Assembly (NCBI RefSeq): GCF_002741105.1
Contig: NZ_NIQU01000003.1
Coordinates: forward strand, 1 to 64,000
From: Pseudomonas sediminis
Lineage (GTDB): Bacteria; Pseudomonadota; Gammaproteobacteria; Pseudomonadales; Pseudomonadaceae
Length of the DNA stretch: 64,000 nt
Direction of reading: 5' to 3'
Of the stretch, positions 56,340 to 64,000 are shown one piece after another. A program made the position numbers and the translations under genes. The notes under the pieces were generated by a model, which saw nothing but the letters and a program-made list of their open reading frames with translations, was not told the origin of the DNA and did no database searches. How positions within the stretch are numbered: position 1 is the stretch's first letter; the number at the start of each line of letters is the position of its first letter.

Positions 56340-57089
56340 ATGAGCACTCAGAAAACCCTCGAAAACAAGGTCGCCTTCATCCAGGGCGGCTCCCGCGGCA
56401 TCGGTGCCGCCATTGCCCAGCGCCTGGCAAAAGAAGGTGCTGCCGTTGCGCTGACCTATGTTTCATCGGCGGCAGGTGCCCTCGATGTGGTGCGTGAGAT
56501 CGAAGCCGCTGGCGGCCGCGCCATCGCGATTCAGGCCGATAGCCGTGACGAGCAGGCCATTCGCGGCGCCATCCGCCATGCGGTGGATGCCTTCGGTCGT
56601 CTCGATATCCTGGTGAACAATGCCGGTGTGCTGGCGGTGGCGCCGATCGATGAATTCAGCATCGAGGATCTGGATCGTATCCTGGACGTCAACGTGCGCA
56701 GCGTGGTGATCGCTAGCCAGGAGGCTGCGAGGCTGATGGGCGAGGGTGGTCGCATCATCACCATCGGCAGCACCAACGCCGAGCGCATGCCATTCGCCGG
56801 TGGTTCGGTCTATGCGCTGAGTAAGGCCGCAGTGGCTGGTTTCACCAAGGGCCTGGCGCGTGACCTGGGGCCGCGCGGCATCACCGTCAACAATGTGCAG
56901 CCCGGCCCGGTTGATACCGACATGAACCCGGATCAGGGTGATTTTGCCGAGTCGCTGAAGCAGACCATGGCCCTGCCGCGTTATGGCAAGGCCGAAGAAA
57001 TCGCCAGCTTCGTCGCCTATCTGGCCGGCCCCGAGGCGGCCTACATCACTGGGGCGAACCTGACCATCGACGGCGGCTTCTCGGCCTGA
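56340..57089 (+). CDS. SDR-family oxidoreductase
   Basis: A 249-residue classical SDR. The cofactor motif is GGSRGIGAAIAQRLA, with NNAGVL, serine in IITIGSTNAE and YALSK with catalytic Tyr and Lys; the C-terminus TGANLTIDGGFSA is typical of 3-oxoacyl-ACP-reductase-like SDRs. The ATG follows TTAGGAGATTTCCC. It is likely activated or repressed by the divergent LysR. Substrate unknown. Confidence 0.92.
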   Translation: MSTQKTLENKVAFIQGGSRGIGAAIAQRLAKEGAAVALTYVSSAAGALDVVREIEAAGGRAIAIQADSRDEQAIRGAIRHAVDAFGRLDILVNNAGVLAVAPIDEFSIEDLDRILDVNVRSVVIASQEAARLMGEGGRIITIGSTNAERMPFAGGSVYALSKAAVAGFTKGLARDLGPRGITVNNVQPGPVDTDMNPDQGDFAESLKQTMALPRYGKAEEIASFVAYLAGPEAAYITGANLTIDGGFSA

Positions 57090-57096
57090 GCAGGCA

Positions 57097-57184
57097 GGTA
57101 GGGTGGTGCCACCTGCTGTCTGGTCGAGTAAGCCTCACACTTAACGACAAAGGCCGCGCTTCCGAGTGGCCTTTGTCGTTTCGG
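57097..57184 (+). pseudogene. Degenerate second copy of the cysS 3-prime end and terminator
   Basis: GGTA-GGGTGGT-CCACCTG-G-CTGG-CGAGTAAG aligns base for base, apart from one missing A and several substitutions, with the last codons and stop of cysS at 55191-55230. The match continues into AACGACAAAGGCCGC of the terminator. The two copies are roughly 80 percent identical by eye. No open frame survives. It lies right after the SDR stop, so the LysR/SDR module is flanked by two cysS tails. Confidence 0.7.
57143..57180 (+). terminator. Terminator after the LysR-linked SDR gene, copy of the cysS terminator
   Basis: AACGACAAAGGCC and GGCCTTTGTCGTT are the same 13-base arms as in the cysS terminator, with a different 12-base centre. 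Confidence 0.85.
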
Positions 57185-57505
57185 TTTCTTCTGCGTTGCG
57201 AGTGAGTTGGCGAGTCTGTAATGGGCGTTTCAGATGACGGAGGCAGAATTTCGCAAGTGTGGTGGTCAGATTTTCGATTTTTTTTGCCGATGCGACAGTC
57301 AGTTACGCCAGTTCGACAGCTCGTCCGCCAACTGTGCTGCTGATGGACGCTTTTCGTTAGTATGCGCGCCTTATCGTGTCCGTGGCGCCACAAGCGCCTG
57401 GCGATGCCTGCAGTGGTTCGAGCCAAAACGCTCGGGTGACGTTTCCCCGATCCCTCAAGGAAACCCCCGCAACTCTTCGATTTCCTGTCTGTGGTATTTC
57501 CCTTT
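57185..57505 (+). promoter_or_regulatory. Leader region of brnQ
   Basis: No gene is supported. Two small hairpins are visible: CGAGC-CAAAAC-GCTCG near 57418 and GTTTCC/GGAAAC near 57440-57465. A leucine-rich leader peptide or riboswitch could not be made out. Confidence 0.35.
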
Positions 57506-58822
57506 ATGACTCGTTTGAAAGGCTCGGACCTCCTGGCCCTCGGCTTTATGACATTTGCGTTGTTTCTCGGCGCAGGCAATATCATCTTCCCGCCCAGTGC
57601 CGGTCTGGCTGCGGGGGAGAACCTGTTTCCTGCCGCCATCGGTTTTCTGCTGACCGGTGTCGGCCTGCCGCTGTTGACTGTGGTGGCCCTGGCCCGCGTG
57701 GGCGGCGGTATGGATCTGCTCACCGCGCCACTGGGTAAGGTGGCGGGTGCAATCCTTGCGGTAGCGGTGTACCTGGCCATCGGCCCGCTGTTCGCTACGC
57801 CGCGCACCGCCGTGGTGTCCTTCGAGATGGGCATCGCGCCGTTCACCGGCAACGACGGTGCGCCACTGCTGATCTATACCCTGGTGTATTTCGCGGCTGT
57901 GCTGTTCCTCTCGCTCAATCCCGGTCAACTGGTCGATCGTATCGGTAAATTCATCACGCCGGTCCTGTTGGCTGCGCTGCTGGTGTTGGGCGGTGCTGCG
58001 CTGTTCGCGCCTGCTGGCGAGATTGGCGCTGTAGCTGAAAGCTACCGTGACGCGCCGTTGGTGCAGGGCTTCCTGCAGGGGTATCTGACCATGGATACCT
58101 TGGGCGCACTGGTGTTTGGCATCGTGATCGCCAGCGCCATTCGTGACCGTGGTGTTAGCGATGCCGGTCTCGTCACACGTTACTCGGTGATCGCTGGCGT
58201 CATCGCCGCCACCGGTTTGTCGCTGGTTTATCTGGCGCTGTTCTACCTCGGCGCTACCAGCCAGGGCATCGCGGGTGATGCGCAGAACGGTGTGCAGGTG
58301 CTGACCACTTACGTGCAGCACACCTTCGGTACCACCGGCAGCCTGCTGCTGGCAGTGGTTATCACCCTGGCCTGCCTGACCACTGCGGTTGGCCTGCTGA
58401 CTGCGTGTGGTGAGTTCTTCAGCAAGCTGTTGCCGGTTTCCTACCGTAGCGTGGTGATCGTCTTCGGCCTGTTCAGTCTGGTGGTGGCCAATCAGGGCCT
58501 GACTCAACTGATCAGTTTCTCGATTCCGGTTCTGGTAGGGCTTTATCCGCTGGCTATCGTTCTGGTTGCGCTGAGCCTGGCCAACCGCCTGTGGATCTCC
58601 CAGTCGCTGGTTTTCGTTCCGGTGATGGCCGTTACGCTGGTCTTCGGCGTTGCCGACGGTGTTGCCGCGACTCCCTGGGCGGACAAGGTCCCCGCGTGGT
58701 TCGGGCAGTTGCCGTTGGCCGGCCAGAGCCTGGGCTGGCTGCTGCCGGTGGCGGTGACGCTGGTTCTGGTGGTGGCGCTGGATCGCATCCTGGGCCTGCG
58801 TCAGAGCGCTACTGCTGCGTAA
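57506..58822 (+). CDS. brnQ: Branched-chain amino acid transporter BrnQ (LIVCS family)
   Basis: A 438-residue sodium-coupled carrier for leucine, isoleucine and valine, with 12 helices. The N-terminus KGSDLLALGFMTFALFLGAG and NIIFPPSAGLAAGENL are the family signature, and LNPGQLVDRIGKFITPVLLA is also typical. ATG at 57506 is used; a GTG at 57491 is in frame. It stands alone with its own terminator. Confidence 0.94.
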   Translation: MTRLKGSDLLALGFMTFALFLGAGNIIFPPSAGLAAGENLFPAAIGFLLTGVGLPLLTVVALARVGGGMDLLTAPLGKVAGAILAVAVYLAIGPLFATPRTAVVSFEMGIAPFTGNDGAPLLIYTLVYFAAVLFLSLNPGQLVDRIGKFITPVLLAALLVLGGAALFAPAGEIGAVAESYRDAPLVQGFLQGYLTMDTLGALVFGIVIASAIRDRGVSDAGLVTRYSVIAGVIAATGLSLVYLALFYLGATSQGIAGDAQNGVQVLTTYVQHTFGTTGSLLLAVVITLACLTTAVGLLTACGEFFSKLLPVSYRSVVIVFGLFSLVVANQGLTQLISFSIPVLVGLYPLAIVLVALSLANRLWISQSLVFVPVMAVTLVFGVADGVAATPWADKVPAWFGQLPLAGQSLGWLLPVAVTLVLVVALDRILGLRQSATAA

Positions 58823-58842
58823 GGCGCGCTCGAAACAAAACT

Positions 58843-58869
58843 AAGGCTGCCCACGAGGCGGCCTTTTTT
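58843..58869 (+). terminator. Terminator of brnQ
   Basis: AAGGCTGCC and GGCGGCCTT pair (one G-T) round CACGA, followed by TTTTTT. Confidence 0.9.
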
Positions 58870-58928
58870 GTCGAACAAGGAAAGAGGCAGCCTGGCTATA
58901 ATCCTTCGCAGTCTTACAAGGAGTTGGC

Positions 58929-59663
58929 ATGCTCAACAGCTACCCGTATTTGCCTCATTTTCTGGCCGCGCTGTGGTTCGTTCTGTGCTGGGGCGGCTAC
59001 ACCCGCTATGCCTCGGCAAAAGCGCAAACCACTCCCTGCCTCGCCAGTGTCCTGCATCTCTACCGTGAAGACTGGATGCGCCGCATGCTGCTGCGCGACA
59101 ATCGCATTGCCGACGCCAACGTGATCGGTAACCTCGAGCGTAATGCCTCGTTCTTCGCCTCCAGCACGCTGATTATCCTGGCCGGTATCCTCACCGTACT
59201 GGGCGCTTCCGACCGTGCACTGTCACTGCTGGCCGACATTCCCTTCGTGCAGCAAGCCAGTCGTGGTCTATCCGAGATCAAGTTGCTGTGCCTGGGCATC
59301 ATCTTCGTCTATGCCTTCTTCACCTTCAGTTGGTGCATGCGCCAATACAACTTCGCAGCGGTGCTGGTGGGTTCGGCGCCAATGCTGGGCGAGCGGCATG
59401 TCACCGAGCAGGAGCGCAAGGCTTTCGCCGAGCGCACGGCGCGGGTGATTTCGATGGCGGCCAACCAGTTCAACTTCGGTTTGCGCGCCTATTATTTCGG
59501 TATGGCAACCCTGTCCTGGTTCATCAATCCATGGTTCTTCATGCTGGTGACTGCCGGCGTTGTCGTGGTGCTGTATCGCCGAGAATTCCACTCCGATGTT
59601 CTGGAAGTGATGGTCTATACGCCAACGCCGGCCGCCGAGGTGGCCAAGGAGAAGAGTGAATGA
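58929..59663 (+). CDS. DUF599 membrane protein
   Basis: A 244-residue protein with four to five membrane helices, of the DUF599 family, of unknown role. Typical parts are NLERNASFFASSTLIILAGI, FVYAFFTFSWCMRQYNFAAV and AANQFNFGLRAYYFGMATLSW. The ATG follows AAGGAGTTGGC. It overlaps the MAPEG gene by 4 bases (ATGA), so the two are translated together. Confidence 0.9.
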   Translation: MLNSYPYLPHFLAALWFVLCWGGYTRYASAKAQTTPCLASVLHLYREDWMRRMLLRDNRIADANVIGNLERNASFFASSTLIILAGILTVLGASDRALSLLADIPFVQQASRGLSEIKLLCLGIIFVYAFFTFSWCMRQYNFAAVLVGSAPMLGERHVTEQERKAFAERTARVISMAANQFNFGLRAYYFGMATLSWFINPWFFMLVTAGVVVVLYRREFHSDVLEVMVYTPTPAAEVAKEKSE

Positions 59664-60055
59664 GTCTGCCGTTCTGGTGCGTCTTCATCAGCGCCTTGTT
59701 GATCTTCATCGCCAAGGCCCCGCTGGCCAAGGCCATGGCCGAGGAGGGCGGTGGTCGCTATGACAACCATCACCCGCGTGCCCAGCAGGCGCGGCTAACG
59801 GGTTTCGGCGCGCGTGCTCTGGCCGCGCATTTGAATAGCATCGAGGCGTTCCCGCTGTTTGCGGTCGGTGTGCTGATGGCGCATACCACGCAGACTTACG
59901 GCTTTTTGATCGACATTCTGGCCGTCACTTTCGTTATCAGTCGCGTGCTGTATATGCTGTTCTACTGGTGGGATCTGCACTGGCAGCGCAGCCTGGTATG
60001 GGTGGTGGGCCTGGCCTGTAGCCTGCTGCTGATGATCAGCCCGGCGCTGAAATAA
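59660..60055 (+). CDS. MAPEG-family membrane protein
   Basis: A 131-residue four-helix protein of the MAPEG family (microsomal glutathione transferase-like). HHPRAQQARLTGFGARALAAHLNSIEAFPLFA carries the conserved Asn and Glu of the helix-2 motif. Bacterial members are mostly uncharacterised and may have peroxidase or transferase activity. It is coupled to the DUF599 gene. A strong terminator follows at once. Confidence 0.9.
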   Translation: MSLPFWCVFISALLIFIAKAPLAKAMAEEGGGRYDNHHPRAQQARLTGFGARALAAHLNSIEAFPLFAVGVLMAHTTQTYGFLIDILAVTFVISRVLYMLFYWWDLHWQRSLVWVVGLACSLLLMISPALK

Positions 60056-60082
60056 AAGAAGGCCCGCATTGCGGGCCTTCTT
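60056..60082. terminator. Bidirectional terminator
   Basis: AAGAAGGCCCGC and GCGGGCCTTCTT with a 3-base centre, between the MAPEG gene and the convergent lipoprotein gene. Confidence 0.9.
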
Positions 60083-60097
60083 GGTTTTCAGCTTAGG

Positions 60098-60388
60098 TTA
60101 CTGACCGTCGACAGCGTCTTTGGCTTCGTCGCCGGCGTCCTCGATGGCGTCTGCCGCATCGCTGGCCGCATCCTCAATTTTTTCGCCAGTGGTAGGTTCA
60201 TTACCCAAGGCTTCGTTGGTCTTCTGCTCGATGGCATCGCCGGTGTCTTTGGCTGCATCGCCCAGGTTCTCCATCGCTTCGGAGACTGACTCCTTGGCCG
60301 ACTCCATCTTGTCTTCCGGGGTTTTCTCGCAGGCGGCGAGACCCAGGGCAGTGGCAAGCAGCAGGGCATAAGTCAGAGGTTTGTTCAC
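60098..60388 (-). CDS. Small acidic lipoprotein
   Basis: A 96-residue lipoprotein with signal MNKPLTYALLLATALGLAAC and a mature part of low complexity made of Ala, Asp, Glu and Lys repeats (ESVSEAMENLGDAAKDTGDA and so on), probably helical. Start is GTG at 60388 because GGAG lies 8 bases before it; ATG at 60394 is too close to that site. Function is not known; similar acidic lipoproteins occur across pseudomonads. Confidence 0.75.
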   Translation of the reverse strand: MNKPLTYALLLATALGLAACEKTPEDKMESAKESVSEAMENLGDAAKDTGDAIEQKTNEALGNEPTTGEKIEDAASDAADAIEDAGDEAKDAVDGQ

Positions 60389-60568
60389 GGTCATCACTCC
60401 ATGTGTGAGAGTTATAAGTGGCTGGGCTGACCCCAGAGCACACAGTCACTTCGAATATCGCCAGTGCCAATAAGTTCCCAAGTCGATGAGAGCGGTACAG
60501 GGGCAGGTGTGAGTCCAGGCCCAAGGCGCTATCATTCGCGGCTTTTGCCATAGTAGAGCGGCAGTGTG

Positions 60569-61048
60569 ATGAGCGAGCAGTCGATTCAGGAGCGGGCGCA
60601 GCGGTTTTTATCCGCGTTGCGTCATTGTCAGGTGCTGGGCATGCGTGTCGAGTCGGCCGACAGCAAAGGACTGACGCTGCGCTTGCCATACACACCCCAT
60701 ATCGTTGGCAATCCGGACACCGGTGTGATCCATGGTGGTGCCATCACTACGCTGATGGACACCACCTGTGGTATCTCCACGGTCTGCGTACTGCCGGAGT
60801 TCGAGATCTGTCCGACTCTTGATCTGCGTATCGACTACATGCACCCAGCCGATCCCGGCAAGGATGTGTTCGGTTTCGCCGAGTGTTATCGCGTTACGCC
60901 CAATATCATCTTCACCCGCGGCTACGCTTATCAGGACGACCCGCAGCAACCGATTGCCCACGTGGTCGGCGCCTTCATGCGCATGGGCAAGGCCGCGCAG
61001 GGTGGCGCTGAGCTGAAGCAGAATATTCAGCAAGGCGGTGGCGCGTGA
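60569..61048 (+). CDS. PaaI-like hotdog thioesterase
   Basis: A 159-residue hotdog-fold thioesterase. GNPDTGVIHGGAITTLMDTTCG includes HGG and the catalytic Asp position, and DLRIDYMHPADPGKDVFG follows. It hydrolyses an acyl-CoA; phenylacetyl-CoA-like substrates are typical of PaaI but not certain here. It overlaps a second hotdog gene by GTGA. The ATG at 60569 follows a GTG at 60566 that is also possible. Confidence 0.88.
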   Translation: MSEQSIQERAQRFLSALRHCQVLGMRVESADSKGLTLRLPYTPHIVGNPDTGVIHGGAITTLMDTTCGISTVCVLPEFEICPTLDLRIDYMHPADPGKDVFGFAECYRVTPNIIFTRGYAYQDDPQQPIAHVVGAFMRMGKAAQGGAELKQNIQQGGGA

Positions 61049-61491
61049 GCGAGTTGAGCCTTGAACAACTGGTGGCGCGTGCGCACCAGCAGAACGACTA
61101 CGACCCGCTGATCAGCCTGATCCCTTACGCCAAACTGCTGGGCATCGAGTGTCTGCGCCTGGGCGACGACATGGTCTTTCGTCTGCCAGCCAATCGCGAT
61201 TGCATCGGCAACCCGGTACTACCGGCGCTGCATGGTGGCGTAATAGCCGGTTTCATGGAGCATGCGGCCATGCTTCATCTATTGATGTTCATGGGCATTC
61301 CACATTTGCCCAAAATCATCGACTTCTCGATAGATTACCTGCGCGCCGGCCATTATCGTGACACCTATGCGCAGTGCCAGGTCTGGCGGCAGGGGCGTCG
61401 AGTGGCCAACGTGGCGATTACCGCCTGGCAGACCAAGCAGACCGAACCGATTGCCACCGCCCGTGCCCACTTCAAGGTCGATGAGCCCTGA
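61045..61491 (+). CDS. Second PaaI-like hotdog thioesterase
   Basis: A 148-residue hotdog protein that starts with GTG, overlapping the stop of the previous gene. Shared features are GNPVLPALHGGVIAGFMEHAAM and SIDYLRAGHYRDTYAQC. The acid position reads Glu (MEHA) where the first copy has Asp, so the two are diverged paralogues, possibly a heteromeric pair. Substrate unknown. Confidence 0.85.
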   Translation: MSELSLEQLVARAHQQNDYDPLISLIPYAKLLGIECLRLGDDMVFRLPANRDCIGNPVLPALHGGVIAGFMEHAAMLHLLMFMGIPHLPKIIDFSIDYLRAGHYRDTYAQCQVWRQGRRVANVAITAWQTKQTEPIATARAHFKVDEP

Positions 61492-61560
61492 GCGCTTGAG
61501 ACTTGCCCGGCAGTTGGAACGGATCGGCAGCGCAGCGAAATCATGACAAGGACCCTGTAG

Positions 61561-62808
61561 ATGGATGCGTTGCTGATAATTGGTGGCCTGCTGCTGATGC
61601 TGGCTGGTCTGGTATGGCTGGTCATGCGGGCGTTCGCCACCAGCCTGTTGTGGGGCTGGGGCAGCCTGATCCCGCCGATTACCTTGATTTACATCGTGCG
61701 CCACTGGCAGCGAGCGCGCAGTGCGGTCACTCTGATCGGGCTTGGTGTGATTCCCCTGGTGGTAGGTCTCACGTTGCTGGCCAGCAAGGATGCCGAACGT
61801 CTGGCGGCGATAGTCCGCCTGGACTGGCTAAAGCCCGAAGTGCAGGCGCCGGCTGAGCTTGCCATCAATCTGGGCGGTGAGCTCAACGGGCAACCATTTC
61901 ACCCGCAGCAGGGTGAGCTGATCGATGGCGTGTTGGTGCTGCGCGAAGGCCTGGATTTCTTCGCCCTGCGTGAACTGAGTATCCGCCTGCCGCAGCCAGT
62001 CGAGGGTCCTGTACGTATCGACGTGCTGCCCCAGGACAGCGGTAACCTGCCCGAGGTGGAGCTGAGCTGGCTGTTACCGGAGCAGGATCTGCCCGAGGCG
62101 CGTCGTCTGAGCCGTGGCTACACCCTGCATCTGGACCTGCAGCCGCAGGAGCCGAACCGACTGGTCGGCGATTTCCATCTGGTCTTGCCGCCGCGCTTCA
62201 AAACCAGCCTGAGTGGCCGGGTCGAGCTGTATCGTGATCGCCTGCGCTATGTCGATGGCCACGTCGATGCGCGCTTCGACTCGCGCGACACTGTCGCCTA
62301 TCTCCTCCAGGATTACCTGCAGCGGCGTTTCGCCACGCGCGATGTGCGTGAGCTGAAACTGCCGGTATTCACCTTCGAGGGCGATACCCTGGAGTTGCAG
62401 GTCGATGCGCAGGTCGACGGGCGTGACGAGCGCTTGCCCATTCGTTTGCACAAGCGTTCCGAGCAGGGCTGGATGGTGGATGGCGATCGCTTCCCGGCAT
62501 TGCCCACCGTAGCGGCCAAACAACCGGCGCAACAAGTCGAAGCAACGGCCGTCGAGGAGCGCCTAAGCCGTCCGGTCGACCGTCGTCAGCGTTTCAGCCT
62601 GGCGCGTTTGCAACGCAACCCGGAGCAGTACCGCAACCTCAGCATGCGCTTGAGTCGCGCCAATGGCGGCACGGTGGAGGGGCGTTTCGTCGGTATCGAT
62701 AACGACGGCAACATTCTTCTGAGCCAGCAGATGGGTACTGGCGGCGGCCAGGCCAGCTTCAGCTTCAAAGCGGAAGAAATCGGTCGTTTGGAACTGCTTG
62801 AGCCGTAG
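61561..62808 (+). CDS. Conserved hypothetical membrane protein
   Basis: A 415-residue protein with two N-terminal helices (LLIIGGLLLMLAGLVWLV and TLIGLGVIPLVVGLTLLA) and a large, presumably periplasmic part with beta-rich composition. The C-terminus (MRLSRANGGTVEGRFVGID to FSFKAEEIGRLELLEP) resembles a small MSH/SH3-like domain. I know it only as a pseudomonad hypothetical. The ATG follows AAGGACCCTGTAG. It is last before htpG, which has its own promoter. Confidence 0.8.
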   Translation: MDALLIIGGLLLMLAGLVWLVMRAFATSLLWGWGSLIPPITLIYIVRHWQRARSAVTLIGLGVIPLVVGLTLLASKDAERLAAIVRLDWLKPEVQAPAELAINLGGELNGQPFHPQQGELIDGVLVLREGLDFFALRELSIRLPQPVEGPVRIDVLPQDSGNLPEVELSWLLPEQDLPEARRLSRGYTLHLDLQPQEPNRLVGDFHLVLPPRFKTSLSGRVELYRDRLRYVDGHVDARFDSRDTVAYLLQDYLQRRFATRDVRELKLPVFTFEGDTLELQVDAQVDGRDERLPIRLHKRSEQGWMVDGDRFPALPTVAAKQPAQQVEATAVEERLSRPVDRRQRFSLARLQRNPEQYRNLSMRLSRANGGTVEGRFVGIDNDGNILLSQQMGTGGGQASFSFKAEEIGRLELLEP

Positions 62809-62828
62809 CAGCGGGTTTTTGCTAAGCC

Positions 62829-62856
62829 CTTGAAATTTATCTTGCTGGCCCCATTT
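62829..62856 (+). promoter_or_regulatory. Sigma32 heat-shock promoter of htpG
   Basis: CTTGAAA (62829-62835) and CCCCATTT (62849-62856) are 13 bases apart, the sigma32 consensus. Transcription would start about 48 bases before the htpG ATG. Confidence 0.85.
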
Positions 62857-62909
62857 GTAGGTCATCGCCGCAGTAGCGGTTCCTGTCCTACAGATGGAGT
62901 TAGAAGACC

Positions 62910-64000
62910 ATGAGTGTGGAAACTCAAAAAGAAACCCTGGGCTTCCAGACCGAGGTGAAGCAACTGCTTCACCTGATGATCCATTCCCTGTACTCGAACA
63001 AGGAAATCTTCCTGCGCGAGTTGATCTCCAACGCCTCAGACGCTGCTGACAAACTGCGTTTCGAAGCATTGGCCAAGCCGGAGCTGCTCGAAGGCGGCGC
63101 TGATCTGAAGATCCGCCTGTCCTTCGACAAGGATGCCAAGACCGTCACCCTCGAGGACAACGGCATCGGCATGAGTCGCGAGGAAGTCATCGCGCACCTG
63201 GGCACCATCGCCAAATCCGGCACCTCCGACTTCCTGAAGAACCTATCCGGCGACCAGAGGAAGGATTCGCACCTGATCGGTCAGTTTGGTGTGGGCTTCT
63301 ATTCGGCGTTCATCGTCGCCGATCAGGTCGAGGTGTTCAGTCGCCGTGCCGGTAGCCCAGCCAGCGAAGGCGTGCATTGGTCATCCAAAGGCGAGGGCGA
63401 GTTCGAAGTCGCCAACGTCGAGAAAGCCGAGCGTGGTACCCGCATCGTTCTGCATCTGAAGAGCGGCGAAGAAGAGTTCGCCGACGGCTGGCGCCTGCGC
63501 AATATCGTCAAGAAGTACTCCGACCATATCGCGCTGCCCATCGAGTTGCCGAAGGAGCATCACGGTGAAGACAAGCCAGCCGAAATCGAGTGGGAAACCG
63601 TCAACCGCGCCAGCGCCCTGTGGACCCGTCCGCGTACCGAGGTCAAGGACGAGGAATACCAGGAGTTCTACAAGCACGTCGGCCATGACTTCGAGAACCC
63701 GCTGAGCTGGAGCCACAACAAGGTCGAAGGCAAGCTGGAGTACACCTCGCTGCTCTACGTGCCTAGCCGTGCGCCGTTTGACCTGTACCAGCGCGAGGCG
63801 CCCAAGGGTCTCAAGCTCTACGTGCAGCGCGTATTCATCATGGACCAGGCCGATCAGTTCCTACCGTTGTACCTGCGCTTCATCAAGGGTGTGGTCGACT
63901 CCAACGATCTGTCGCTGAACGTTTCCCGTGAAATCCTGCAGTCCGGCCCGGTCATCGATTCGATGAAATCGGCGCTGACCAAGCGCGTTCTGGACATGCT
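62910..64000 (+). CDS. htpG: Chaperone HtpG (Hsp90), C-terminus outside window
   Basis: The first 363 residues of Hsp90. The GHKL ATPase domain has [28 protein letters not shown] and [15 protein letters not shown], followed by the start of the middle domain ([20 protein letters not shown], with the catalytic-arginine region VSREILQ). It folds and remodels client proteins with DnaK. A sigma32 promoter precedes it. Confidence 0.97.
   Translation, partial: MSVETQKETLGFQTEVKQLLHLMIHSLYSNKEIFLRELISNASDAADKLRFEALAKPELLEGGADLKIRLSFDKDAKTVTLEDNGIGMSREEVIAHLGTIAKSGTSDFLKNLSGDQRKDSHLIGQFGVGFYSAFIVADQVEVFSRRAGSPASEGVHWSSKGEGEFEVANVEKAERGTRIVLHLKSGEEEFADGWRLRNIVKKYSDHIALPIELPKEHHGEDKPAEIEWETVNRASALWTRPRTEVKDEEYQEFYKHVGHDFENPLSWSHNKVEGKLEYTSLLYVPSRAPFDLYQREAPKGLKLYVQRVFIMDQADQFLPLYLRFIKGVVDSNDLSLNVSREILQSGPVIDSMKSALTKRVLDM

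Overview
The window reads as ordinary chromosome from a high-GC fluorescent-type pseudomonad (Pseudomonas sensu lato, perhaps the mendocina/oleovorans branch; the species is inference). The signs are the block apt-anr-hemN-ccoSIHG followed by two tandem ccoNOQP operons, which is the gene order I know from P. aeruginosa; GTAGGAGCG and GTAGCCCGGAT inverted repeats of pseudomonad type between genes; and Anr-type boxes. No tRNA, rRNA, CRISPR array, transposase or phage gene was seen. Both ends cut a gene: ohr at the left, htpG at the right.

Layout. 1-4.9 kb: ohr/ohrR peroxide defence, an I78 inhibitor lipoprotein, yceH, a TetR regulator divergent from an unusual SDR, a DsbA-fold isomerase and a DUF3820 protein. 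5.1-8.4 kb: an operon of a PF10118 hydrolase, a Baeyer-Villiger-type monooxygenase and an SDR. 8.6-9.5 kb: a voltage-gated sodium channel. 9.5-25.3 kb: apt, anr, hemN, the cbb3 oxidase assembly genes and two complete cbb3 operons; two of these units carry Anr boxes. 25.4-29.6 kb: an alpha/beta hydrolase, then a sigma54/NtrC-type promoter driving a circularly permuted ATP-grasp, alpha-E and transglutaminase operon. 29.7-30.6 kb: an AT-rich ankyrin gene. 30.7-33 kb: cytochrome c, rhodanese, AEC transporter and a 31-residue membrane peptide. 33.5-36.8 kb: a thiolase and FadB-like beta-oxidation pair. 37-39.2 kb: two small-protein operons that share a promoter element, either side of a glutamine amidotransferase. 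39.3-43 kb: plsC, alaC and a PLP decarboxylase behind repeated ATACAGT motifs. 43-45 kb: nasS-nasT behind a leader with ANTAR-type hairpins and a terminator. 45.3-52 kb: acnB, DUF1289, a universal stress protein with an Anr box, miaE, lpxH and ppiB. 52-57.2 kb: glnS and cysS, then a LysR/SDR module followed by a second, degenerate copy of the cysS tail and terminator. 57.5-64 kb: brnQ, DUF599, MAPEG, a lipoprotein, two hotdog thioesterases, a conserved membrane protein and htpG with a sigma32 promoter.

The genes connect mainly through oxygen and nitrogen control. Anr, heme synthesis without oxygen, high-affinity oxidases and a stress protein form a low-oxygen block. The ATP-grasp operon and nasST carry nitrogen-control signals. 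The findings I rate highest are the NasT-type attenuator in front of nasS itself, the shared promoter element of the small-protein operons, the NtrC/sigma54 promoter of the ATP-grasp operon, and the duplicated cysS tail. Promoter and operator calls come from reading the sequence by eye and have not been tested computationally.
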